This document shows, one piece after another, positions 21,616 to 32,820 of a stretch of DNA of 64,000 nt. Source of the DNA: Proteles cristata cristata. Lineage: Eukaryota; Chordata; Mammalia; Carnivora; Hyaenidae. Each line of letters begins with the position of its first letter. Positions within the stretch are counted from its first letter, which is position 1. The position numbers were made by a program, and so were the translations under genes. The stretch lies in assembly GCA_017311185.1 (NCBI GenBank), contig JAESUZ010001291.1, forward strand, positions 744,001 to 808,000, written 5' to 3'. The notes under the pieces were generated by a model. It was not told where the DNA came from. It did not search any database and saw nothing but the letters and a program-made list of their open reading frames with translations.

Positions 21616-21659
21616 AAAATATATATACTTATTTTATCTTACATATATTTTGTAGATGA

Positions 21660-21765
21660 TAGCTACATTTATGGTGGCATAGCATAACCTATAGAGTTGT
21701 CGAGTCACTGTCGTACACCTGAAACTTATGTAATGTTGTGTGTCAACTGTACTTAAATTTAAAAG
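21660..21765 (+). mobile_element. L1 3' terminal fragment
   Basis: 'tagagttgtcgagtcactgtcgtacacctgaaacttatgtaatgttgtgtgtcaactgtac' is the conserved L1 3' end, plus strand, followed by an A-rich run. Confidence 0.72.
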
Positions 21766-21807
21766 GAAAAGAAGCACTTACAATGTAAAAATCATTGCTA
21801 TGAAGGT

Positions 21808-21900
21808 GAATATATATATATATTCACACATATATATACATATATATTTACACACACACAGACACACACATATATATATACACGCACATACACACATATT
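21808..21900 (+). repeat. (TA)n/(CA)n compound microsatellite
   Basis: Alternating TA and CA runs. It is partly self-complementary: 'gaatatatatatatattc' at its left end is a perfect palindrome. Confidence 0.85.
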
Positions 21901-21904
21901 GGAA

Positions 21905-22850
21905 GAGAAAACAGGAGGCCATTACATCGGTCCAGGCAAGCAACGATGAGAATGAGTAACTTATGAGATGCTGTGTTGCCATAAAATGCAAATTCTCATC
22001 TTCCTCTAAACAGCTTATCTGTAACATGTTCAAGACGTGTATTTGGTTTCATAAATCATTATAAGTAGAAAGGATCTCTAGGTGTTGTTCACCAATACTG
22101 TTAGTGAATTTGTGCTCATCCCACACTCCTGCCTGTCTCCCTCATGCACAGAGCATGCATTTGCTGACAGCGAGGAGTAGAGCATGGCCGTGGAAAGTGG
22201 AGGACAGCCACTGACCCATGCCGCCACCCCCCTCATCCACATGGCCATTCTGCCCTTCTACCACTGGCTCACTTAACCAGGCAACGTGATTGTTATGCCT
22301 GGCTGACTTCACATCCTGCTAGCTAGGACATACTAAAAACCTGACCTTCAACTCAAACCCTCTTAATCCAGATGCTCTGTGATGTTTCTCCCCAGAATGG
22401 GTGCAATTTGGGTCAGTCCTAGGTTGTGATGACATTTTTCACTCTTCTAAGATTATGAGTTAATCTATCCATGGCAGACTTACCTGAAGCCCTTTGTTGT
22501 TTTTCCAGATAACCTTTCAGAACATTCTAGGCTTGTCATTTCCTATTTGACCATGTTTTATATACATATTTCATGTTGAGTTTCTATAGCACACCTTCAA
22601 ATCTTGAATTCTTAAATGTTCCTTCACTTCCTTCACTGTCTATGAACTTTCTAGTTCATAAACAAAATTATTCCACAAACTGTTTAGGACATGGCTACCT
22701 TTGCCTGTATAGTTACCAAAAAAAGGAACACAGGAATTTGACTTTTTTCTCTTACAAATCTATACCCCTCCCTAAGGTTAATGATAGATCCTACTCTTTT
22801 AGAAACCTGAGCAATGAATCTCTTTCACCTCAAAAATTTTCCTATGATAG
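21905..22850. other. Non-repetitive intronic sequence
   Basis: No gene is recognised. An open frame from 22573 runs into the following SINE and is not a gene. Confidence 0.45.
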
Positions 22851-22851
22851 G

Positions 22852-23036
22852 GGCACCTGGGTGGCTCGGTCAGTTAAGTGTCCGACTTCAGCTCGGGTCA
22901 TGATCTCACAGCTTATGAGATCAAGCCCCTCATCAGGCTCTGTGTTGTCAGTGCAGAGCCTGCCACAGATCCTCTGTCTCCCCCTCTCTCTGCCCCTCCC
23001 CTCCTCACGGTCACTCTCTCAAAAATAAATAAATAT
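22852..23036 (+). mobile_element. Felid tRNA-Lys SINE, type A (host)
   Basis: The head is 'ggggcacctgggtggctcggtcag', the body has a deletion around 'gttgtcagtgcagagcctgcc', and the tail is 'ctctcaaaaataaataaatatt'. The next SINE inserted directly into this tail. Confidence 0.92.
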
Positions 23037-23040
23037 TTCA

Positions 23041-23248
23041 GGGGCGCCTGGGTGGCTCAGTCGGTTGAGTGTCCGGCTTCGGCTCAGGTCATGATCTCTC
23101 AGTTTGTGGGTTCGAGCCCCACGTCGGGCTCTGTGCTGACAGCTCAGAGCCTGGAGCCTGCTTCACATTCTGTGTCTCCCTCTCTCTCTGACCCTCCCCT
23201 GCTCATGCTCTGTCTCTCTCTGTTTCAAAAATAAAGTATAAAAATTAA
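23041..23248 (+). mobile_element. Felid tRNA-Lys SINE nested in the preceding tail
   Basis: The head is 'ggggcgcctgggtggctcagtcggttgag', with tail 'tttcaaaaataaagtataaa'. The sequence aaataaataaatattt flanks both sides (about 23024-23039 and 23251-23266), as expected for insertion into the older A/T-rich tail. Confidence 0.93.
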
Positions 23249-23266
23249 AAAAATAAATAAATATTT

Positions 23267-24118
23267 AAAAAAAAAAGAATTCTTCCATTCTACCATGATA
23301 TCTGTTCTTTAGTGAGGCAAGCCAGAACAAGCACATGACACAGGGTAAAAAGAACAAAATAAAGTTAACAAGTGGTAACACAAATTACAGTTCCCTGCAA
23401 TTATCATTTCTCAATCATTCAGTGAACACCTATTATATACAAGTTGCTGAGAGGAGCTTTAAGGAAGATTAAGAGGAAAACAAGATCTCGACAGAAACAT
23501 GGTTACCTTCTGTAGAAGATATTTGGCAAAAGAGGCAACTGGGTACACACTATTCATTGTAGTGCAAGGCGCCACATGACTGTCCCCATGTAAGAGTGAA
23601 GAAGAGAGCAATTCATTCTGGCTATGAAGGTAGCAGGCCTAGGGAGCAGGCCAGCTATTGCTCAGCGCCATTTCCCGTACAAAAACATGAGTCACGCTGC
23701 AAGGCCTTCTGGATTTGTTCCTCATGAAACATGGACAATGTGTATTTTATGCAGACTCCCCTGATTTTTGAAGCTTGCTAAACAATTCAAAGTTTTTTAA
23801 AGCCATGTTTCCATAGGCTGTGTTGAGCCATGTACCACCGCCTTCTACCTCGGACCTAGACGTGAGAGTTCTCAGAAGGGGTTAAAATAAGTCCAGAAAG
23901 GAGCAAATGGGCAGACCACTATGGTTTTATTCCCCAGACTGGGGGCACTATCATGCAGTCTTTTTTTTTTTTTTTAATTAGCACTGTAATCCTATCTGTG
24001 TTTTAGAAAGATGATTCCGGGGGCAGAGGGGCACTCGACATGAGACTTGATAACATTTGTCGAATTAATTAATGAGACAGAACAGAGAAGTTAAGAAATT
24101 AAAGGCCAGTTAACAGGC
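23267..24118. other. Non-repetitive intronic sequence
   Basis: No gene or clear repeat is recognised. There is a T15 run near 23962. Confidence 0.45.
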
Positions 24119-24119
24119 C

Positions 24120-24298
24120 TTTCCAGGTGGACAGGATGATGGGCTGTATGGGTGATGGGCATCAAGGCTGGCATATGTTGGGATGAGCACTGGGCATTGT
24201 ATGTAAGTGACGAACCACTAAATTCTACTCCCGAAAACAATACTACTATATGTTAACTAACTTGAATTTAACTAAAATCTTGGAAGAAAGAAAAAAAG
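24120..24298 (+). mobile_element. L1 3'-end fragment
   Basis: 'tgggatgagcactgggcattgtatgtaagtgacgaaccactaaattctac' and 'actactatatgttaactaacttgaatttaa' are the carnivoran L1 3' end, plus strand, with an A-rich tail at 24290. Confidence 0.85.
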
Positions 24299-24347
24299 GT
24301 TATTTCAACGATCAAGACAATACTGAGGTTAAAATTAAGGGAAATTA

Positions 24348-24546
24348 GGAGTGCCTGGGTGGCTCAGTTGGTTAAGCCACCAGCCACTTCTGCTCAGGGC
24401 ATGATCTCACAGCTCCATGAGTTGGAGCCCCGTGTCCGACTCTGTGCTGAGAGCTCAAAGCCTGGAGCCTGCTTCAGATTCTGTGTCTCCCTCTCTCTGC
24501 CCCTCCCCCGCTCACAGTCTGTCTCTCTCAAAAATAAATAAACAGT
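24348..24546 (+). mobile_element. Felid tRNA-Lys SINE, type A (host of nested SINE)
   Basis: The head is 'aggagtgcctgggtggctcagttgg' and the tail 'ctctcaaaaataaataaacag'. The tail resumes near 24771 ('aataaacattaaaaagaa'). Outer TSD aaaattaagggaaatta (24331-24347) and aaaatttaagggaaatta (24794-24811) brackets both SINEs. Confidence 0.93.
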
Positions 24547-24770
24547 GGGGCGCCTGGGTGGTTTAGTAGGTTAAGCGTCTGACTTTTGCTTAGGTCATGA
24601 TCTCGGGGTTCGTGGGTTCGAGCCCCGCGTCGGGCTCTGTGCTGACTGCCAGCTCGGAGCCTGGAGCCTGTTTCAGAGTCTGTATCTCCCTCTCTCGCTG
24701 ACCCTCCCCTGCTCACACTGTCTCTCTCTCCTAGAAATAAATAAAAAAAAATTTCAAAAAAATAAAATAA
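24547..24770 (+). mobile_element. Felid tRNA-Lys SINE, type B, nested
   Basis: The head is 'ggggcgcctgggtggtttagtagg', then 'tgctgactgccagctcggagcc' and 'ctcctagaaataaataaaaa'. It lies wholly inside the tail of the older SINE. Confidence 0.93.
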
Positions 24771-24811
24771 ATAAACATTAAAAAGAAATTTTTAAAAATT
24801 TAAGGGAAATT

Positions 24812-25800
24812 AAGTTTAAGTGTTAAATTTAAATTTAAGCATTAAATTTAATATGAGGGAAAACAAAAACGGAAAGGAAGTAATGAATGCAGATGCTGTG
24901 GGAGAGTCAGAGCATTGCCTTCATGGAGGTCATTAATTACCTTCACCGAATTTTTCTGGCTTTCCTCACTCTCTGGGAGTTGAAAGTATGACACATCCTG
25001 GTCTTCTTGCGTTTTGTGTGCCACATGACTAGTGCTGGCCAATGAGTTGTGAGAGAACATGATGACGTGGCTTCTGAGCCAGAGCATTTAATCCCCACCC
25101 CTATGAGCTCTTTCCTCCTGGCATCATCCTGGCTGCCTTCAAGGGAGTGATTGTTGCATCAGCTTGGGCACCTAAGTGACTATAATGAGCTAAGAGCCCC
25201 TGCCGACTTACAATGACATGGGAAGAAATAAGCTTTGTTGAGCTAAACAGCTGGGATTTTAGAGCTACTTGTTACCTCAGTATAACCTGATCTAGCCTTT
25301 CTGATAACATTTGTGTTCGTCTCTTGTGTCCAGATTGCGTTAACAAAGTAAAAATAATGCTACTTTACTTCCCATAAGCAAGATCAACCAGCCTGGCAGA
25401 AATCCACGAAATATTTGCACAAACATTTGTACCCATATAGGGGATACGACCATATTATATTCAAACCTCACTAATTTTCCAGCATCTATTGCTTTTTATG
25501 AATTTTCCAAAGTTTTTTTGTTGGCTCTTTCCTCCAGTAGAGTTATCATTAACATAATTATTTCATTGAAACTATTTGTTTTCTTCTTTTTAACCTTATA
25601 CATATAAAAGCTTAGAATGAACTATGTGAATCGAATGGCCAATTTGCACATCAGTGCAACCTAACCAGATTAGTCATGAGTTATATTAATTATTCTACCA
25701 AAGAATTCTACTGTAGAAATAGAAAAAGAAAATAGAAGTGAGAATTAGAACAATATTTATGATGCAATATAAGTAACTTTTTGCCGCACAATTAAAGTCA
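24812..25800. other. AT-rich intronic sequence
   Basis: No gene or clear repeat is recognised. 25380-25800 is AT-rich, with 'agttatattaattattctac'-type homeodomain-like motifs but nothing decisive. Confidence 0.4.
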
Positions 25801-25806
25801 TTTTGT

Positions 25807-25960
25807 GGGGCACCTGGGTGTCTCAGTTGGTTAAACATCCAGTCCTTGATCTCAGCTCAGTTCTTGATGTTGGGGTCAGGAACTCAAGCCCCACATTAGG
25901 CTCCATGCCAGGGTTGAAGCCTATTTCATAAATAAATAAATAATAAATAAATAATAAAGT
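25807..25960 (+). mobile_element. Old short tRNA-Lys SINE
   Basis: The head is 'ggggcacctgggtgtctcagttgg' and the tail 'aaataaataaataataaataaata'. It lacks the long CT-rich 3' body and resembles an older carnivoran (general CAN SINE) form. Flanks attaaagtcattttgt (25791-25806) and ataaagttattctgt are an imperfect TSD. Confidence 0.85.
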
Positions 25961-25969
25961 TATTCTGTA

Positions 25970-26460
25970 CCAGATGGCTTTCAATGGCTCTGGAATGGAA
26001 TTGCAAAACTAGCAAAGGTTTATTTTTAATTCCTATGTTTGAAAATATAAAAATAGATGTAGCTTAAGGAAAGTATTATCGGTTATTGTATTATCAGGAC
26101 AAGCAAAGCTAGAATACATGTAGTCCTAGATTCACGTCTGAGTTTAGATTTCCTCATCTACAAAATGAGAGGAAATATATGCTAATATGCTAATATCTCC
26201 CCTTCTCAAGAAATAAACAAGAACGAATAAGGGAAGAACTATAAACCTGGCAATGCGGAAGTTGTTGTATAGGAACCAAACTGAACTACCTGCTTAAGGA
26301 GTTTGAAGTTCAGCCTAGATAAGGAAGGCTCAGAGTGACATGGTGGGGAGTTAAAATGAGGAGAACACAGTCAGATTCTTAAAAAGAAATCTCTTGCTAT
26401 ACATCCTAGGATCCACAGCCTTCTAAAGGAATCAGCCACCGTATCTTTGTCACTTAGCTT
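25970..26460. other. Non-repetitive intronic sequence
   Basis: A possible MIR trace lies at 26150-26180 ('tttcctcatctacaaaatgagagg'). Otherwise nothing is recognised. Confidence 0.4.
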
Positions 26461-26519
26461 TTTTTAATCTGAACTGACAGATCACTAGAGAATAACTGTA
26501 GAGAATAATCCCACAGTGG

Positions 26520-26650
26520 CAGAGGGGATGGATTAAATCAACCATGAAAATAAGCACTGGCCCATGTGTCTATAGCCTAAAAGAAATCTGAGTGAACATA
26601 GTGCTGTGTTTAAACCAGGCACAGTATCCGCTGAATTGCCTGTAATATTT
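26520..26650. repeat. Unclassified interspersed repeat (copy 1)
   Basis: 'tcaaccatgaaaataagcactg' followed by 'gcctaaaagaaatctga' recurs in similar form at about 40659-40710. Two related copies in one window indicate a dispersed repeat, family unknown. Confidence 0.4.
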
Positions 26651-26850
26651 TCTCCTGCGAATGTTCATTTGAAGGGAAAAGGCAAATGCTGAGGCTTTGA
26701 AAGCCAGTGTTACATCTTGCTCTGTCTGATAAATGTAAAGAGTTATGTTGTTATTTTATTAGCAAAGGAACATAAAATGAACATTAATGAGCATATATCT
26801 CTCTCCCCCAGACCCATAGGTTTATGTTTAGTGAATATGGCTTCACTTCT

Positions 26851-27080
26851 TTCTTATTGTTTTTTCAAGTTTATTTGTTTATTTTGAGAGAGAGAGAGAG
26901 AGAATGCACAAGTGAGGGGTGTGGTGGGGCAGAGAGAAAAGGAGAGAGAGAAACCCAAGCAGGCTCTGCACTGTCAGGGCAGGAGCCTAACTCAGGACTT
27001 GAACCCACAAACTGTGAGATCGTGACCTGAGCCCAAGCCAAGAGTCAGATGCCTAAACGACTGAGCCGACCAGTCACTCC
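26851..27080 (-). mobile_element. Diverged tRNA-Lys SINE
   Basis: Reverse copy with 'tttgtttattttgagagagaga' and a mutated head ('gagccgaccagtcactcc'). Perfect 17-bp TSD aatatggcttcacttct at 26834-26850 and 27081-27097. The TSD is perfect although the body is diverged, which suggests that much of the divergence belonged to the source gene. Confidence 0.92.
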
Positions 27081-27097
27081 AATATGGCTTCACTTCT

Positions 27098-27791
27098 ACC
27101 ATATCTATTCAAAATTTTCCCTGGGAAAGCCATGCTTGGTAAATGTTCGCTATGATTTTAAACCTTTTAACCTCTAGTGAAAGGGTACATTGGCCTTTTG
27201 AGAAGAGAGGTCACCAAGGATGCAAACAACTGTTTCTCACGCTTGTGGAGGAAAAATAATGGGATCGAATGTTACACACACACTTCTTCGAGCTGCTTCT
27301 TACTCCACCTTATTGTATTTCCTGTCATTAAATTCATATGGTGTTAAGAAAGAAAGGTGTCATAGTCAGTGATATACTATGACCTCAAACGAAAACCACC
27401 CCTGGCTATTCCTGTGTTGGGGAAGGAGCAGAGTCTGGAGAAGTGCCAGCAGGGAGTCTCACTGTTTTCCACCGGATCCTTCACGAAGCCTCTCAAACTC
27501 CGCAAGGGAAGGAAACTAGTTGTTATAGGAGGGTTAGGATTTGCTGATGAATAAATTTGGCCCCATCTGTTGAACAAATAGATTTCAAATCAAGAACGAA
27601 TGTGGCCACAGAGAGCCTATGAACCCCTACAGGTTATGGAAAAATCAGTCAAGCAGAATCAAGGAACATGAGGAATCTATCTGCGGGAACCAAGTCAAAA
27701 TGTACATTCAAATCCTAGGAGTTCCCGTCTGATATGCTATTAACACCTGAAGAAGACTTACAAATCTGATAGGAACAGGAGGGAGTTATTT
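27098..27791. other. Non-repetitive intronic sequence
   Basis: No gene or clear repeat is recognised. Confidence 0.45.
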
Positions 27792-27804
27792 AAATCTTAT
27801 TATG

Positions 27805-28009
27805 GGGTCGCCTGAGTGGCTTAGTCGGTTGAGCGTCCGACTTTCGCTCAGGTCATGATCTCGTGGTTCGTGGGTTCGAGCCCCGCGTCGGGCTCTGTGC
27901 TGACTGCCAGCTCAGATCCTGGAGCCTGTTTCAGAGTCTGTGACTCCCTATCTCTCTGACCCTCCCCTGCTCATGCTGTCTCTCTCTCTCTCCTAGAAAT
28001 AATAAAAAA
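27805..28009 (+). mobile_element. Felid tRNA-Lys SINE, type B
   Basis: It runs from 'gggtcgcctgagtggcttagtcgg' to 'tcctagaaataataaaaaaa'. Perfect TSD aaatcttattatg at 27792-27804 and 28010-28022. Confidence 0.96.
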
Positions 28010-28294
28010 AAATCTTATTATGAAGATCTTATTTTTTAAAAGGCTTAATTAATGTTGACAGAACTGTATTTTCATCTTTTACTCATGCTGTATACTTATT
28101 TGAAGCACAGGATATGCACCTCAGGATCCTCAACAGCTGACAATCCACCACACTGATGCTTTTCTGGGGCTTGGGAGAGTCCAGCTAGGCTCCAGGTTAT
28201 CCTAACTCACCATAGAAAGTTCCAGCTCTCGTCTCTCTCTGCACCTTTCAGGAAATTTGTTTGTATATTTTTTCCCTTTCCCCTTTGTATTTCT

Positions 28295-28498
28295 CTTTAA
28301 GCTTATTTATCTATTTTGAGAGAGACAGAGACAGCGTAAGTGGGGGAAGGGCAGAGAGGGAGAGAGAATCCCAAGCAGACTCCCCACTATCAGCTCAGAC
28401 CCCAGTGCAGGCCTCAAACTCACAAAACTGTGACATCAGGACCTGAGCTGAAACTAAGAGTTGGACGCTTACCCGACTGAGTCACCCAGATGCCCACT
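28295..28498 (-). mobile_element. Diverged tRNA-Lys SINE
   Basis: Reverse copy with 'cttatttatctattttgagagagacagag' and head 'gagtcacccagatgccc'. TSD cctttgtatttct at 28282-28294 and 28499-28511. Confidence 0.92.
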
Positions 28499-28572
28499 CC
28501 TTTGTATTTCTTTCTAGGCCACTTGAACGGCTTTGCCTTTAAAAAAAAAAAAAAAAAAAAACTATGTTTGTT

Positions 28573-28767
28573 GGGGTGCGTGGGTGGCTCAGTTGGTTAA
28601 GCATCTGACTTCTTCGGCTCAGGTCGTGATCTCATGGTTTGTGGCTTTGAACCCCACATCCGTTTCTGCGCTGTCAGATTCTTGGGATTCTCTCTGCCTC
28701 TCTCTTCACCTCCCCTGTTCGTGCTCTCTCTCTCAAAAATAAACGTTAAAAAATATATTTAAAAAAC
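28573..28767 (+). mobile_element. Felid tRNA-Lys SINE, type A
   Basis: The head is 'ggggtgcgtgggtggctcagttgg' and the tail 'ctctcaaaaataaacgttaaaaaata'. It is preceded by an A20 run at about 28541-28560. Confidence 0.9.
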
Positions 28768-28959
28768 CTGCATTTGTTAATACGTTCATATGCATTGACC
28801 CCCTTAACACCTGTTTCCATTTTTTAATCAAAGATGTTTATTACACTCCTTTTAAGCTTATCTTCAGCATGAATTAACTGGGTTTCACAACACTTGATAA
28901 ACTTGGATTATAGATTATCCAATCTAATAAGTAGTCTTATTAGAGTGTCCACTGACAGG

Positions 28960-29470
28960 TACATAGATAAAAGAAAATGTGATATATATATATATATGTA
29001 CATATATATACACATATGTATACATATATATACACCATGCAATATTTATTCAGCCATGAGAAATAAGGAAATCCTGTTATTTACAACAACATGAATAGAT
29101 CTTAAGGGCATTATATTAAGTAAAAAAAGACAGACAGAAAGACAAATACTGTATGATTTCTCTTATATGTGGAATCTTTAAAAAACTTGAGCTCATAGAC
29201 ACAGAGACCAGATAGGTGATTGGCAAAGGAGTGGGGTTTGGAAAGGAAGAAATGGGTGAAGAGGATCAAAAAGTACCAGCCTCCAGTTATAAGTTATACA
29301 AGTTCTGGGGATGTAACATACAGCATAGTGACTATAGTTAACAATACTATATTGCGTATTTTGAAGTTGCTAAGAAAGAAGGTCTTAAAAGTTCTCATCT
29401 TGAAAGGAAAAAACAATTGTAACTATATGAGATGATGGATGTTAACTGAAATTTGTTGTGATAATCATTT
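28960..29470 (+). mobile_element. L1 3' UTR fragment (left part, split by a SINE)
   Basis: After a (TA)n run, 'ttattcagccatgagaaataagg', 'tattaagtaaaaaaagacagacagaaagacaaatactgtatga', 'ctcatagacacagagaccag' and 'gggatgtaacatacagcatagtgactatagtta' follow the L1 3' end in order. It continues after the SINE at 29709. Confidence 0.88.
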
Positions 29471-29486
29471 CACAATATATACATAT

Positions 29487-29692
29487 GCAAATTTTTAATG
29501 TTTATTTTTGAGAGAGAGACAGAGCACGAGTGGAGGAGGGGCAGAGACAGAGAGGGAGACACAGAATCCAAAACAGGCTCCAGGGTCTGAGCCGTCAGCA
29601 CAGAGCCCAATGTGGGACTCGAACTCAGGAACGGTGAGATCATGACCTGAGCTGAAGTCAGATGCTTAACTGACTGAGCCACCCAGGCGTTC
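29487..29692 (-). mobile_element. Felid tRNA-Lys SINE inserted in L1
   Basis: Reverse type A copy, 'atttttaatgtttatttttgagagaga' to 'gagccacccaggcgttc'. Perfect 16-bp TSD cacaatatatacatat at 29471-29486 and 29693-29708, interrupting the L1 3' end. Confidence 0.96.
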
Positions 29693-29708
29693 CACAATAT
29701 ATACATAT

Positions 29709-29790
29709 TCATATCATAATGTTGTACACCTAAAACTAATACGTTGTATGTCAATTATATCTCAAAAAATAATTTTATTGTGCTTAGTTT
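29709..29790 (+). mobile_element. L1 3' terminus (right part)
   Basis: 'tcataatgttgtacacctaaaactaatacgttgtatgtcaattatatctc' completes the L1 3' end started at 28960. Confidence 0.85.
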
Positions 29791-29799
29791 TTTTTTAAT

Positions 29800-30012
29800 T
29801 GTATACATTTTGTTTTTTGAGATCGAGAGAGAGAGAGAAAGAGAACATGAGCAGGGGAAGGGCAGAGAGAGAGGGAGAGAGAGAATCCCAAGCAGGCTCT
29901 ACACCTTCAGCGTAGAGCCCAACAAGGGGCTTGAATTCATGAACTATGAGATCATGACCTGAGCTGAAATCAACAGTTGGATGCTTAACTGACTGACCCA
30001 TCCAGGTTCCCC
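29800..30012 (-). mobile_element. Diverged tRNA-Lys SINE
   Basis: Reverse copy with 'ttttgttttttgagatcgagagagagag' and head 'gacccatccaggttcccc'. No clean TSD. Confidence 0.87.
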
Positions 30013-30049
30013 TTCATTTAAAATAGTTCATTATTTCCTGCAGAGACCC

Positions 30050-30345
30050 TGATATATAAACATATACATCACATATACATAATTATATATGCAAGTATGT
30101 ATGTGCACATACATTGTATATATGTGTATTGTGTATATAGGTATATAGTATATATAAATGGTGGGTGTGTGTATAAATACATTGTGTACATGTACATTGT
30201 GTGTATATGTGTCATATATATGCACATTATATATGTACATTATATATTTTATATATTATGTTTGTACACTGTATATACATATTGTATACATGTACATGAT
30301 ATATATATACAATTGTATACATGCGTATTTTTTGTTTACATATAT
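30050..30345. repeat. AT-rich alternating tandem array
   Basis: Degenerate units built from 'tgtacattgtatatatgtg', with many TATA and TGTACA palindromes. Open frames on both strands are Tyr/Ile/Cys translations of the array. Confidence 0.85.
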
Positions 30346-31245
30346 TTTCTTCATCTATAAAATCATCACATTTGACTGCAACAGAGAGAGTTACCTTTAG
30401 GTTACTTTTAAATGGGCCCCTCACAGTTTTAGTTACACATATGCGCATAAGTTTGAGGGGAGAGAACCCAAATGATGGGGTTCCAAGGTCAAATGTGAGT
30501 GTTGAATTAAAATGCTAATCAGGTTTCTTAAATGCCAAAATTCTAAGTTATCAATATTCTAATACTCACTGTGGGTTTGCAAAAATAGAATATAACATAG
30601 AGTGTCTCCCAAATCATTTGATCATGGAACACTTCTTTTTCACGGGGCTAGCATTCTGTGGCATAATCCTTGGAACACTTCTGACTAGGAGAAACAAATG
30701 TCTGTTGTGGACTTTTCAAAAGAAGATTCATGCCACAATTGATATTATCAGTGGAGCCCATGGAAACTTCTATTCCCTCCAGCCTAGGGAGCTCAAGAAG
30801 CTCAATCTAATTAGTGTCCCAGAATGGATCCAAATATCACTATACTGACTCACACCCAAAGAGACAGATTTATAAAACCAGAATGTCTGTTTTAATTTAC
30901 AAAGAGAAATATAATTGTCAAGGGGACCTGATACAATTGTTCTTTGGCTGACAATTTCTCCGCTTATAGAAAGACAAAACCATGAAAATTCTAATCTTGG
31001 CAGAGTAAGTGTGAATACAGAATTAGGCATGACAATTATTCAAAGATAATATGGCTACAAATATTTGCACAATGAGATATAGCTGCCACTTGGACCAGAT
31101 CGATCATGGCCTCGGAACATCATTCCAACCCCAGAATTGGTTTCTGAAATGCATCTCTTTCTGTGCTTCCAGTAATAACTAACATGTCTCTGACGAATAG
31201 TTACATTCTATCACTATGCTAAAACTTTCACCACTTCAAGGCCTT
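30346..31245. other. Intronic sequence with a possible hAT fragment
   Basis: 30600-30700 ('gtctcccaaatcatttgatcatggaacacttctttttcacgg') resembles a MER-type hAT element but is unconfirmed. No exon is recognised. Confidence 0.35.
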
Positions 31246-31249
31246 CAAT

Positions 31250-31345
31250 GGAACTAAACTCTAAGCACTATGAGAGCAGCCACCATTGCTGTTTTGTTCA
31301 ATCCTGTATCACCAGCATTTTGTTTAGTAATTCACTGACCAAAGT
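31250..31345 (+). mobile_element. L2 LINE 3' fragment
   Basis: 'ctctaagcactatgagagcagccaccattgctgttttgttcaatcctgtatcaccagcat' fits the L2 3' end. Confidence 0.55.
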
Positions 31346-31396
31346 CTTAGAGCCTGGGGACCACCTGTCTCTTTAATTTAGCTTGATGTAGATACT

Positions 31397-31453
<57 letters not shown>

Positions 31454-31575
31454 GTAGATAGATAGACAAATGATATATATTATATAACTAGGAATGGGAT
31501 TATATATAGATATGGTGGTATAAGTGCAGATATAGACGGATATTATAATAGATAAATAGATAGATAGATAGATAG
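31397..31575 (+). repeat. (GATA)n microsatellite, compound
   Basis: About 14 GATA units at 31397-31452, a short interrupted extension, an AT-rich spacer and a second run of about 5 units near 31551-31575. A likely variable locus. Confidence 0.93.
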
Positions 31576-31599
31576 CGATCAATTGATAGATCCTTGTCT

Positions 31600-32585
31600 A
31601 TTTAGAGAGATAGTAAAGGGTACCCTATATGATTGTGTTTTGACCAAACCATTATAGACAAGCTCCATGGAAATTCATATCTTGTCACTCTGAGGGCATT
31701 TCTGAGCACCTTACTGGGCCTGCTACATAGTATAATCACCTCTGATAGTAATTATTAAATACTGTACTGTGGGTCTTAGGAAGTTCTCTGACTCCTGGGC
31801 ACTGAAGTCCCTTCCCCTTATAGAGAATAAAAAGCTCCTGGACCCCTGGAGCTGACGACTGACTGGTGCAGGAAAAAGAGAAGAGCTTCAGTACAGGACA
31901 GACTCTGAGGTGCAGTTCATGCTTCAGAGCCCCTGAGGAGAGGATGAGACGGGTGGGGGTGGGGGGTTCCCCTGAAATCTCAGCCCTGCTTTGCTTCTCA
32001 CCCTTCCCTGTCGTGTTTTCCTTACTCCCTTCCTGAGTTCTCCTGGAGGCCCTTCCTTTATAAATCACTGGCACTTGAGTCCTTGGTTCAGGCGCTACAT
32101 TTGGGGAAAACCCACTGGAGGAGACTGACTGCAAGGTTGTCGGGCGGGCTGATGCGAAATGACCAGGAAATGAAAGGGTCTAGGACAGTGCCTGGCACCT
32201 AAGGATTCACTGTTGTCCTACAAGACGCAGCCACAATGCTGAAGCTGGTTTTCTAAACACCTTTGCCAGGGTAACACATGCACGTGGTTAAAAATCACTT
32301 GGGTACAGAGGGGTGCTGAGTACGTGTGGATCTCAGCCGTGCCCCTCCCCACCCTCAGGATCACTCCCCCACGGCCATCACATTTAACCATTTCTGGTTT
32401 CAGGTCTAATGGGTTTATCTCTGTGTTTCTGAATACTTTAAATCTACTTCTGTCTTTTGACTTATTGGCCGGATGTCTCACTTGTTTATTTCCTGCTATG
32501 GCATATGAGAGTTTAGCTCACTTATAACATCTCCTACTTTCTCTTCCTCCCTTCTCTTGATGGAAGTAGACTGGTAGTTTTAGTT
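31600..32585. other. Non-repetitive intronic sequence
   Basis: No gene is recognised. A 132-codon minus-strand open frame at 31736-32134 lacks any recognisable domain. Confidence 0.45.
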
Positions 32586-32600
32586 ACCTTTGTAACTTTA

Positions 32601-32805
32601 TTTTTTAAAGTTTATTAATTTAGAGACAAACAGAGAGAGAGAGCATGAGCAGGAGAAAGAGAGAGAGAGGATACCAAGATACCAGGCAGGCTCTGCATTG
32701 TCAGTACAGAGCCTGACATGGGGCTTGATCCCTCAAACCGTGAGACCATTACCTGAGCCAAAATCAAGAGTTGGATACTTAACGACTGAGCCACCCAGGA
32801 GCCCC
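32601..32805 (-). mobile_element. Diverged tRNA-Lys SINE
   Basis: Reverse copy, 'ttttttaaagtttattaatttagagaca' to 'gagccacccaggagcccc'. Perfect 15-bp TSD acctttgtaacttta at 32586-32600 and 32806-32820. Confidence 0.95.
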
Positions 32806-32820
32806 ACCTTTGTAACTTTA

